Of a stretch of 64,000 nt of DNA, positions 34,932-44,474 are shown piece after piece. The position numbers were made by a program, and so were the translations under genes. The notes beneath the pieces were generated by a model that saw only the letters and a program-made list of their open reading frames with translations, did not search any database and was not told where the DNA came from. The stretch covers positions 1 through 64,000 of the forward strand of contig JAKPHF010000008.1 in the NCBI GenBank assembly GCA_029550525.1. The letters are read 5' to 3'. The stretch comes from Planctomycetota bacterium. Lineage in GTDB: Bacteria > Planctomycetota > Phycisphaerae > UBA1845 > PWPN01. Each line of letters opens with the position of its first letter. The first letter of the stretch is position 1.

Positions 34932-36158
34932 ATGACACCCAGCCCCAAAGCCTCGCGTCGTGAATTTCTCGCCACGTCCGCCGCGGCCATCGGCGCCGCT
35001 TCGACCTTCGCCTCCGCCGCCCGTCTGGAGCCCAAGGCCGGCCCGGCCCCGGCGCGGTTCAAGGCCGACCAGACCATTCGCGTCGGGCTCATCGGCGTGG
35101 GCGGGCGCTGCCGCGATCTGGTCCATGCCACGTTCGCCAACCCGGCCAACAATGTGAAGGTCGTGGCCATGGCCGACCCGGATCAGAACAACGTGACCAA
35201 GATGCTCGAGCAGTTGGCCAAGTCCAACGCGGGCAAGCCTGACGTCTACACAGGCGAGAAGGACTGGCGCGACAAGCTCCTGGCACGCACGGACGTTGAT
35301 GCCGTGCTCATCGCCGTGCCGTGCGACCTCCATGCCGAGATGTACGTCGCGACGTTCGCGGCAGGCAAACACTTCTACGGCGAGAAGCCCATGTGCATCG
35401 AACTCGACGAGGTGAACGCCATCGTCGCCGCCCAGGAACGCAACCCGGACGTGAAATGTCAGATCGGCTTCCAGCGCCGGGCCAGCAGTTGGTATCAGCA
35501 CGCGATCAAGCAGATTCACGAGGGCATGATCGGCGACGTGTTCGAAGCGTTGGGGGCCTGGCGGCTCAGCGGTGGCCCGCTCGGACTGCCCGACAGCGGC
35601 ACGCAGATTTGGTTCGGCCGGCGCCAGCGCAGCGGCGACTGGATGCTCGAGCAGGCCTGCCACACGTGGGACGTCATGTGCTGGGTCGCGCAGGACATGC
35701 CCGTGGCCGCGTACGGCGTGGGCAAGCGTGGACTGTTCAAGCACATCGACCCCGAGCGCGACGTCACCGATTTCTACACGGCGACGCTCGAGTTCCCCAA
35801 CGGTATGGTTCTGGACTTCGAGCACAACTGGATGTGCCCGCAGTTCGACGAAGAGTGGAAGTTCCGCGGCATCTTCGAACGGTTTACCGGACCCAAGGGC
35901 GGCATCTCGCTGGGCGAGTATCCGACCGACGCCACGTTCTATCCGCGTGACGGGAAGGACAAGGTCATCAAGCTCGCCGAGTCGTTCCCCAACACCACGC
36001 AGGAATCAGTGAACGCGTTCTACAAGGCGCTGCGCGACGGCACGCAACCGCCCAGCAACGTGAAGAACGGGCGCATGGCCACGCTCACCGGCCTGCTGGT
36101 CCGCAAAGCGGTGTACGAGAACCGCCGCGTGGAGATGAAGGAGATCCTGGGCGTCTGA
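34932..36158 (+). CDS. Tat-exported Gfo/Idh/MocA-family oxidoreductase, second copy
   Basis: 408 residues, a paralogue of the preceding gene. The twin-arginine signal is SRREFLATSAAAIGAAS (residues 8-24). The Rossmann motif is RVGLIGVGGRC, where the last glycine of GxGxxG is replaced by Cys. GEKPMC carries the expected lysine. GDWMLEQACHTWDVMCW and DVTDFYTATLEFP match the first copy almost word for word, showing duplication followed by divergence. It is likely periplasmic and sugar-directed; substrate unknown. CAGGAG lies eleven bases before the ATG. Confidence 0.86.
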   Translation: MTPSPKASRREFLATSAAAIGAASTFASAARLEPKAGPAPARFKADQTIRVGLIGVGGRCRDLVHATFANPANNVKVVAMADPDQNNVTKMLEQLAKSNAGKPDVYTGEKDWRDKLLARTDVDAVLIAVPCDLHAEMYVATFAAGKHFYGEKPMCIELDEVNAIVAAQERNPDVKCQIGFQRRASSWYQHAIKQIHEGMIGDVFEALGAWRLSGGPLGLPDSGTQIWFGRRQRSGDWMLEQACHTWDVMCWVAQDMPVAAYGVGKRGLFKHIDPERDVTDFYTATLEFPNGMVLDFEHNWMCPQFDEEWKFRGIFERFTGPKGGISLGEYPTDATFYPRDGKDKVIKLAESFPNTTQESVNAFYKALRDGTQPPSNVKNGRMATLTGLLVRKAVYENRRVEMKEILGV

Positions 36159-36505
36159 TCGCCCCGCCGGCGAACTGACGCACTTACGGATAGCTCACAG
36201 CTTACTTCACCAACTGACGTACCAAAGAGACGGCGGGGTCAAGCCCCGCCGCTCGCTTTGTACTATCGTGTTGCATCGTGCTGGCCCGGCGCGTTGTTGC
36301 TCGGCACCAGTCCCCGGCCCCCGATCCCCAGCCCCCTCAAAAAGTGAAGGCTTCCTCCCAGCCCGCCGGCGGGAACCGGCGGTCCAGAGGAAGCCTTACA
36401 CAAGAGAACCAGCTTTTCAAGATATTCACCGCCGCCGACAGGTCAGATGAGCTCTGCGGGCGAAAGGCTACGGCCTTGCGTGCGCACCCCGCCGGCGGTG
36501 TTCGG
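36159..36505 (+). other. intergenic region between convergent genes
   Basis: 347 bases between the second Gfo/Idh gene and hpf, which converge. It holds a short AGCTCACAGC repeat (about 36190), a GGCGGGG-TCAAG-CCCCGCC hairpin at 36232-36250 that can end the plus-strand transcript, and the hpf terminator at 36339-36397. I see no gene. Confidence 0.6.
36339..36397 (-). terminator. intrinsic terminator after hpf
   Basis: AAGGCTTCCTC (36347-36357) pairs with GAGGAAGCCTT (36387-36397), with a second hairpin (CCCGCCGGCGGG) nested inside. On the minus strand it is followed by CACTTTTTG, the orientation needed to end hpf. Confidence 0.72.
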
Positions 36506-36817
36506 CTACCGGCGATTCCGGACCCGATCGAGCCTGCGGGTCACCACATGCTTGGCTCGATCCGCGGCCAAACTGATCGCCGCATACAGATCATCCTCCA
36601 CATCTTCGACTACGACCGTATCCCCGGGCCTCAGGTGAATGGTGGCCTGACATCGCATGTCCACGCCGCCCTTCGGGCCGTTGACGTCCTCCAGGCGGAT
36701 CATCACGTCCTCGACCTGCCGTTCGTGCTTGTCGAGGGCGGCCCGGAACCGCGTCTCCACGTGGGATGTGATGGCATCGGTCACTTCGATGTTCGCACCA
36801 TGCACCCTCATTTCCAT
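36506..36817 (-). CDS. hpf: ribosome hibernation-promoting factor, short form (HPF/YfiA family)
   Basis: 103 residues, matching the short E. coli-type HPF/RaiA proteins without the C-terminal dimerisation domain of long HPF. The beta-alpha-beta-beta-beta-alpha fold is readable: MRVHGANIEVTDAITSHVET, then the strands and the basic final helix AISLAADRAKHVVTRRLDR. It binds the decoding centre of idle 30S subunits in stationary phase. The open frame extends to 36913, but AGGAG lies just before the ATG at 36817 and the family begins there. Confidence 0.9.
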   Translation of the reverse strand: MEMRVHGANIEVTDAITSHVETRFRAALDKHERQVEDVMIRLEDVNGPKGGVDMRCQATIHLRPGDTVVVEDVEDDLYAAISLAADRAKHVVTRRLDRVRNRR

Positions 36818-37098
36818 ACGAGTCTCCTTGTACCTGGGATTCGGCTCGCGAAATGAGCAGTCGCTGCCGGAAGGGATGGGTAACTGCGCCGAATCAGGTC
36901 TGATCTGATGCACCGGCAGCCTCCACTAGATGATACGATAGCTCACGGCGAAAAGTTGCGATTCCGTCGCCGGCGAGAAAATAAACCCTGGGGCCCCCTC
37001 CGATCCCGCCGCTGGTAGGGTCATCGACAGGCGAACGGGGAGGCATCTCCCCCATTTGATCTTTATCGCCCAACGTCCTACAGTGAAACTGATCGCTA

Positions 37099-37190
37099 GG
37101 GGTGGCCGGCGCGCGGCTGGCCTGAGATGACGCGGTACGAACGACCGTCACACCCTTGGAACCTGATCAGCGTAACGCCCTTTCCGGACG
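37099..37190 (+). promoter_or_regulatory. TPP riboswitch (THI element) upstream of thiC
   Basis: Hallmark blocks appear in order: GGGGTG (37099-37104), CTGAGATGA (37122-37130), then ACACCCTTGGAACCTGATC (about 37150-37168), matching the thiamine-pyrophosphate aptamer core. CACCC can pair with GGGTG. The 3' part is unusual: after CTGATC it reads AGCGTAACGCCC, and I do not find the usual CAGCGTAGGGA. The 3' boundary is approximate. TPP binding would be expected to lower thiC expression; with the start codon about 190 bases away, mechanism is unclear. Confidence 0.85.
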
Positions 37191-37352
37191 TTCTTTCCGG
37201 GAACTGCGAACGCGTGTCACGGCTGCCGTCGGCGGCGGACACGGCGTGCATGGGTTCCCTGTCGGGAAACGGGCGGGAGCTGCGGAGGGAAAGCGACTCA
37301 TCTTCTCCCGCGCGTTCGCGCCGGCCGGTGAACTCTTTCCCCCCGCACATGA

Positions 37353-39275
<1,923 letters not shown>

Positions 39276-39517
39276 GGCGTCGCTCCCAGACGCGGCCCCC
39301 AGCGAGTGGCGAGGCTTGCCCCCGCCGTCTCATGCGTCATGCGTCGGCAGCGCGACGTCCGCCGCTGTTGTGGTCAACCGTCCGTCGCCCCCGCACGGAC
39401 CGGCAGAGGGTTTGAAAACCGCCCGCTCTCCAGCTAAACTGTAGCCGCATTGGTGACGCGGGCTCGGGAGCCCCGGCTTGGCCGGCGATTTTCCGTCCCC
39501 ACGTCGCTGACAGCGTG

Positions 39518-39591
39518 GTGAGTGTAGCTCAGTTGGTTAGAGCACAAGGTTGTGGTCCTTGGGGTCGGGGGTTCGAGTCCCCTCACTCACC
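39518..39591 (+). tRNA. tRNA-His (GTG anticodon)
   Basis: A full cloverleaf is readable: acceptor GTGAGTG/CACTCAC, D arm GCTC...GAGC, anticodon stem CAAGG/CCTTG with loop TTGTGGT (anticodon GTG at 39552-39554), and T arm GGGGG-TTCGAGT-CCCCT. An extra G at 39517 opposite C at 39591 is the G-1:C73 pair specific to tRNA-His. CCA is not encoded. Confidence 0.97.
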
Positions 39592-39592
39592 C

Positions 39593-40372
39593 TTGAGCAC
39601 GAACGGTCCGGACAGTCACGGCACCACCGAACGGCCCCGGCGACGTGGCCCGAGAGCCGTCCTGGCCGGTGGTTTGACCGTCCTCGGTCTATACCTCCTG
39701 GTCGCTTACCTGATTCTGCCCTGGACTTGGCGAAGGTATGAGCGACGCCACCCCGCACTAGCGAACGCCCCGACGCTCACGCACACGGCCGACGGCATCC
39801 CCGGCGATCCGCTGAACCTCGCCCTCATCGGCACCGAGGAATCGCTTCATCGGGCGATCCTGGCTGCGGGCTGGTATCCCGCCGACCCCATCACGCTCAA
39901 GACCTCCCTCCGCATCGCCGCCGACGTGGTCTTCAAGCGTCCGTTCGACCAGGCCCCCGTCAGCTCGCTCTTCCTGTTTGGCCGCAAAGAGGATCTCGCG
40001 TTCGAAAAGCCGGTCGGAACCAACCCCCGCGAGCGTCACCATGTTCGCTTCTGGCGATCGAGCGAAGTCGATGACGTCGGACGGCCGCTGTGGTTCGGGG
40101 CCGCCACCTTCGACACGCACGTGGGGTTCAGTCATACCACCGGCCAGATCACACACCATATCGCCCCCGATGTGGACGCCGATCGCGATCTGCTGATCGA
40201 CGATCTGGCGCACAAGGGGATGCTGGCGGACGTGGAATGGATCGAAGATTTCCACACCGTTCGGCAGGGAAAGAACGGCGGCGGCGATCCCTGGCACACC
40301 GACGGCCGACTGGCGGTTGGCATCATCGCCGCGAAAGCAGAGTCCCCGCTTACCACGAGCGCGGCAGAGTAA
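39593..40372 (+). CDS. LssY C-terminal domain membrane-anchored protein
   Basis: About 259 residues: a basic N-terminus (ERPRRRGPRAV), one transmembrane helix (VLGLYLLVAYLILPWTW, about 32-48), then an extracytoplasmic LssY_C domain. That domain begins GDPLNLALIGTEESLHRAIL and contains RHHVRFWR and FGAATFDTHVGF, with the histidines conserved in the family. The function of this domain is not established; in some proteins it is joined to phosphatase or DedA-type membrane domains, here absent. The TTG start adopted lies two bases after tRNA-His, so the leader would be the tRNA itself. A start inside the frame further on is possible. Confidence 0.68.
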   Translation: MSTNGPDSHGTTERPRRRGPRAVLAGGLTVLGLYLLVAYLILPWTWRRYERRHPALANAPTLTHTADGIPGDPLNLALIGTEESLHRAILAAGWYPADPITLKTSLRIAADVVFKRPFDQAPVSSLFLFGRKEDLAFEKPVGTNPRERHHVRFWRSSEVDDVGRPLWFGAATFDTHVGFSHTTGQITHHIAPDVDADRDLLIDDLAHKGMLADVEWIEDFHTVRQGKNGGGDPWHTDGRLAVGIIAAKAESPLTTSAAE

Positions 40373-40857
40373 AGCGGGCTTCGGCGCTGGCCGGGACAAG
40401 AGCACCACCTGACATTTATAAGACACCATGGGTAAGAGCGGTGTCCGCCGGCCGTGGACGGGGTCCGCGAGTTCCGATTCGTTAACCAAGTGCCCTATAT
40501 GTGCCCCAATGCCTTGTGCCCTTCCGATCCGGATTGAGGTGGGCTAGACGCTTGCCCCTCGACTCTGCCCCCGGCGAGCGGCACTTGCACAGGGCGCCAC
40601 GACACCGAGACACAGCCCACTCTCGCGCCCGCCAATGTCTCGATTGTGCGACACACATCTGCCGTACATCAGGGCCTTTCGCACGGCATTGTCTTGGATG
40701 CAGAACACATTGGGGACCGGATTGGTTCTCTTCACGATCAAGTGGTCAGAATATTCAAAAAAGACGTTGGCGCAAGCCCCGGACCTGTTGTAGATTACGT
40801 CCCGAGCCGAAAAGACAACACCTCGACTTCGAGGTTTCTTTTTATTGGGAGGATGTC
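40373..40857 (+). other. leader region of the cytochrome island
   Basis: 485 bases without a convincing gene on either strand. I see no terminator for the LssY_C gene and no strong promoter match. The last 40 bases hold a terminator-like hairpin and the ribosome binding site GGGAGGA of the first cytochrome gene. Confidence 0.5.
40820..40843 (+). terminator. terminator-like hairpin just before the first nonahaem cytochrome gene (possible attenuator)
   Basis: ACCTCG-ACTT-CGAGGT, a six-pair stem with a four-base loop, runs directly into TTTCTTTTTATT. The ribosome binding site starts only a few bases later (40847) and the ATG is at 40858. Upstream transcripts may stop here, or readthrough may be regulated. 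Confidence 0.55.
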
Positions 40858-42375
40858 ATGAAGGAACGACGGGCTGTGGCGATCAGGTCGATGGGAGCGA
40901 TGTTCTGCATGCTCCTCCTGATCTGCGTGGGTGTGATGGGTCAGGGATGTCCGGGCGTGGAGCCGCCACCGGTGAACAACGGCGACGATGGTGGCGATGA
41001 CGGCGGCGCCCCCGCTCCCACCACGGGTAACAGCAAGGTGACCGGACAATACGTGTCAGCCCACGCCCGCGTGGTGGTTGATCCCGACACGAACGACGTG
41101 CGGGTCGGTTGCGCGTTCTGCCATCCGGCGGTGCACGAGGAATGGGCGGGCACCAAGCACGCCGTGGCCCTCGAGTCGCTCGAAGCCATCGGCCAGGGCA
41201 GCAATCCCCGATGCCTGCCGTGCCACACGGTCGGCTACGGCGAGCCCGGCGGCTTCGTCGATCGCGCCACCACCAACGCTCTGGCCGGTGTGCAGTGCGA
41301 AAGCTGCCACGGCCCCGGCGGTCCGCACGTCAGCAACATCATGGATCCCGCGCTGCGTCCGCCGACCAGCGTGGCCATGCTCGATGCGAGCATCTGCGGG
41401 AAGTGCCACCAGGACGTGCATCACCCGATCAGCGAGGAGTGGTCTTCGTCGGCTCACGCCGGCGGCCACTTCTGGGAAGCCGACGCGCCTGACTTCGTCG
41501 GCGATCCGCCCAGCCGCGTGGCCAGCTGCGGCGAGTGCCATTCAGGAGACGCTCGCCATCTGAAGGTGGTTGAAGGCAAGACGCTCACCGACACCAGCCT
41601 GGTTGATGCCGGCAAGACGCTCGAGACGCTGAACCCCATCGTCTGCGCGACCTGCCACGACCCGCACAAGGCCACCGGCCTGGGCGCCAAGCTGGAAGGC
41701 CACCAGGATACCCAGCTCCGGCATGCCCTCGTGGTCAACTCGCCGCCGTCCAACGTCGAGGCTGATACCACCAACCCGGATCGATTCGGGCTCTGCGGCC
41801 AGTGCCACCACACCCGCAGCGGCGATCACTGGAAGAAGACCTCCCGGCCGCCGCACCATAGCCATCAGGCCAACCTGCTGAACGGCGAGATGACCATGCC
41901 GGCGGGCACCACGCCGCTGGTAGCCAGCCGCCAGCACGCCCATAGCTTCACTGAGCGAGGCTGTGCGACCTGCCACATGTACCGCGAGGAAGCGGCCGAT
42001 CCGTCCGAGGAAACGCCGAACATCGCCGGTCACACGTTTGAGGTCAACTACGGCGGCTGCGCGGGTTGCCACCCGGCCAGCCAGAACATCGTCGCTCGCA
42101 CGCAGTCCATGCAGGCCAGTACGCAGGCGCGTCTGGACGCGATCAAGGCTCGCCTCGATCAGGTCTATGGCGTGACCAACGGCGTGGGCAACTGGGACTT
42201 CGCCCACGTCAACCAGGCCGTCGATCAGAGCAAGATCCCCGACGAGGCCAAGCAGGTCCGGTTCATCTGGTACTACGTGGACTATGACGGCAGCCTCGGC
42301 ATCCACAACCCGTCGTATGTCGATCGGTTGCTGACCTTTGCCGAGTTCCAGAACCTGCCGCCGCTGAACCAGTAA
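40858..42375 (+). CDS. nonahaem c-type cytochrome, predicted lipoprotein (copy A)
   Basis: 505 residues. An N-terminal hydrophobic segment (MLLLICVGVMGQGC) suggests a lipobox cysteine, followed by a flexible Gly/Asp/Pro linker. Nine CxxCH motifs follow: CAFCH, CLPCH, CESCH, CGKCH, CGECH, CATCH, CGQCH, CATCH and CAGCH. Many other histidines can serve as distal ligands. The opening pattern CAFCHPAVHEEWAGTKHA resembles cytochrome c554-type modules. There is no catalytic signature, so electron transfer is the likely role, at the outer membrane if lipid-anchored. GGGAGGA precedes the ATG. It has its own strong terminator. Copy B (42710) is a close paralogue. Confidence 0.87.
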   Translation: MKERRAVAIRSMGAMFCMLLLICVGVMGQGCPGVEPPPVNNGDDGGDDGGAPAPTTGNSKVTGQYVSAHARVVVDPDTNDVRVGCAFCHPAVHEEWAGTKHAVALESLEAIGQGSNPRCLPCHTVGYGEPGGFVDRATTNALAGVQCESCHGPGGPHVSNIMDPALRPPTSVAMLDASICGKCHQDVHHPISEEWSSSAHAGGHFWEADAPDFVGDPPSRVASCGECHSGDARHLKVVEGKTLTDTSLVDAGKTLETLNPIVCATCHDPHKATGLGAKLEGHQDTQLRHALVVNSPPSNVEADTTNPDRFGLCGQCHHTRSGDHWKKTSRPPHHSHQANLLNGEMTMPAGTTPLVASRQHAHSFTERGCATCHMYREEAADPSEETPNIAGHTFEVNYGGCAGCHPASQNIVARTQSMQASTQARLDAIKARLDQVYGVTNGVGNWDFAHVNQAVDQSKIPDEAKQVRFIWYYVDYDGSLGIHNPSYVDRLLTFAEFQNLPPLNQ

Positions 42376-42420
42376 CCGGCGTCCTGTCCGGTTCCACACG
42401 AAGCAGAACTGAAAGGCCAA

Positions 42421-42461
42421 GCCGGCCCGCTCGTGGATCACGAGCGGGCCGGTTCCTTTTT
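42421..42461 (+). terminator. strong intrinsic terminator after cytochrome copy A
   Basis: GCCGGCCCGCTCGTG (42421-42435) pairs with CACGAGCGGGCCGGT (42439-42453) as a 15-pair stem with a three-base loop, followed by TCCTTTTT. This separates copy A from copy B, 46 bases past the stop. Confidence 0.88.
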
Positions 42462-42709
42462 GCCCCCCGCCCGACACATACCGGTCACCGGCGAGTTCTC
42501 TCCTTAAGTCGCCGCCCTGCCCACTTCATGGGGTTGTCCCCGTTTTTCCGGCATTGCCCCACCGACACGATGCGCTTGTCCTGCCCTGGCGAGCATAATC
42601 GGATACACCAGGGCGAGGGCTTCACGGATTGACAGCGACGATTCGCGGAGGATCAACCCGACGGGCACGGCTGCACAGGCTACGACCACCCCACGAAAGG
42701 GAGGACGCC

Positions 42710-44254
42710 ATGCACGAGCGATTCGGCTTGAGACTCGGATCCACCAAGATACGGCTGTGCGTGCTGGCTCTGCTGTGGGCCGGCGTGACAGGCTGCCCAC
42801 CGGTTTCCGACTCCGACGGTGACGGCATCCCCGACACGGAGGACAACTGCCCTGACGTCGCCAACCCCGACCAGGCGGACAGCGACGACGATGGGGTCGG
42901 CGATGTCTGCGAGTCGCCGGTCGCCGGCGGAAACAGCGGGGTGACCGGCCAGTACGTCTCCGCTCAGGCTCAGGTCGTCGTAGATCCAGAGACCAACGAC
43001 GTACGCGTCGGTTGTGCGTTCTGCCATCCCTCCGCCCACGCCGAGTGGGAAGAAACCGGGCACGCTCGGGCATTCCAGGCACTGCTCGACGTCGGGCAAG
43101 CCGACAACACCGCCTGTCTGCCCTGCCATACCACCGGCTTCGGACAACCCGGCGGATATCAGAATCTGGAGACCACGGCGGCGTTGGCCGGCGTGCAGTG
43201 CGAGAGTTGTCACGGCCCCGGTGGCCCGCACGTGAGCAACATCATGGACCCCGCGTTGCGGCCGCCCGCCGGCGTCGAAATGGTGTCCGCCGCCATCTGC
43301 GGCACCTGCCATCAGCAGGTTCACCACTCGCTGTACGAGGAGTGGCAGGCGTCCGCCCACGCCTTGGTGACGCCGACGGTAGCCGAGGGTATGGTTGCCG
43401 GCGAGGTGGCCCGCGTGACCAACTGCGGCCAATGCCACTCAGGCGAAATCAACTTCCTCACCCGCATCCAGGGCGAACCGGTGACCGATGCCTTCTTTGT
43501 GGACCGGGGCACGACCGTCGAACAGCTCAATGCCATCGGTTGCGTGAACTGCCATGATCCGCACGCGGTCACCAACAACGGCACCAGCCTGGCCGGCCAC
43601 ATCGACACGCAACTACGTTTCCCACTGGTGGTGAACCCGCCTCCGGCCGATGCCATCACGCAGGCCAGCGACCCCGATCGCTTTGGCCTATGCGGCAAGT
43701 GCCATCTCGTGCGCGACGACGATGTGTGGACCAAGACGGCCCGTCCACCGCATCACAGTATGCAGTCGAACATGCTCAACGGCGAGATGCCGGTCCCGGA
43801 CGGTACCGCCCAACTCGTCATCAATCGCCAGCACGCGCACACATTCACCGAGCGAGGCTGCGCGACCTGCCACATGTACCGCGAGGAAGCGGCCCCCGCC
43901 TCCGCCGAGGCTCCCAACACCAGCGGGCACAACATGGAGATGAACCTGCAGAGCTGCTTGCCCTGCCATCCGCCGACGCAGAACATCCAGGCTCGTCTCA
44001 GCGCGCTGCAGGACAGCGTCACGGCTCGGCTGAACAATATTCGCAGCCGGCTTGACGGAGCCGTGGGCGCCAACGCCTGGGAATACACCTCCAACGGCGG
44101 GCCTAACGCCACTGGCCAAGCCGCTCTGAGCGACAACGTCAAGCAGGTCCGGTTCGTGTACTACTACATCCTCTACGACGGCAGCCTGGGTACGCACAAC
44201 CCGGCCTACACCGATCGGCTGCTCACGTTCGCCGAGTTCCTCCCGCTGCCCTGA
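42710..44254 (+). CDS. nonahaem c-type cytochrome lipoprotein with thrombospondin type-3 linker (copy B)
   Basis: 514 residues. A clear lipoprotein signal ends in AGVTGC (lipobox, Cys about residue 29). The linker reads DSDGDGIPDTEDNCPD and DSDDDGVGDVC, which is a thrombospondin type-3 calcium-binding repeat. Nine CxxCH motifs match copy A in order and spacing: CAFCH, CLPCH, CESCH, CGTCH, CGQCH, CVNCH, CGKCH, CATCH and CLPCH. Long identical stretches (HGPGGPHVSNIMDPALRPP, FTERGCATCHMYREEA) prove a tandem duplication. AAAGGGAGG precedes the ATG. Likely an outer-membrane electron carrier held off the membrane by a calcium-stiffened stalk; the stalk role is inference. Confidence 0.88.
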   Translation: MHERFGLRLGSTKIRLCVLALLWAGVTGCPPVSDSDGDGIPDTEDNCPDVANPDQADSDDDGVGDVCESPVAGGNSGVTGQYVSAQAQVVVDPETNDVRVGCAFCHPSAHAEWEETGHARAFQALLDVGQADNTACLPCHTTGFGQPGGYQNLETTAALAGVQCESCHGPGGPHVSNIMDPALRPPAGVEMVSAAICGTCHQQVHHSLYEEWQASAHALVTPTVAEGMVAGEVARVTNCGQCHSGEINFLTRIQGEPVTDAFFVDRGTTVEQLNAIGCVNCHDPHAVTNNGTSLAGHIDTQLRFPLVVNPPPADAITQASDPDRFGLCGKCHLVRDDDVWTKTARPPHHSMQSNMLNGEMPVPDGTAQLVINRQHAHTFTERGCATCHMYREEAAPASAEAPNTSGHNMEMNLQSCLPCHPPTQNIQARLSALQDSVTARLNNIRSRLDGAVGANAWEYTSNGGPNATGQAALSDNVKQVRFVYYYILYDGSLGTHNPAYTDRLLTFAEFLPLP

Positions 44255-44303
44255 CCCGGCGCGGGAAATCGCGCGCCGCACATGCGTCGGCAGCGAACCC
44301 GAC

Positions 44304-44347
44304 CGGCCCACTCGCCGTCAATTTGGGAGTGGGCCGTTTTCTTCTTC
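44304..44347 (+). terminator. intrinsic terminator after cytochrome copy B
   Basis: CGGCCCACTC (44304-44313) pairs with GAGTGGGCCG (44327-44336), followed by TTTTCTTCTTC. Together with the one at 42421 it shows that the two cytochrome copies are expressed as separate short transcripts. Confidence 0.82.
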
Positions 44348-44474
44348 TCCGAGTACGTTATCGCCGCAAGACATCGGTGGCTGTGCCGAAAACGGGCGCC
44401 TGATGCCGTCATGAGCGTTCCATCCGGCACCCGGCCTTTGACTCGGAGCGAAAACCCGTATCTGATAGGTGGCT

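Noticed and set aside
39515-39592. N-terminal extension of the LssY_C protein through the tRNA
   Set aside because: Residues 1-26 would be translated tRNA-His sequence; a coding role there is implausible.
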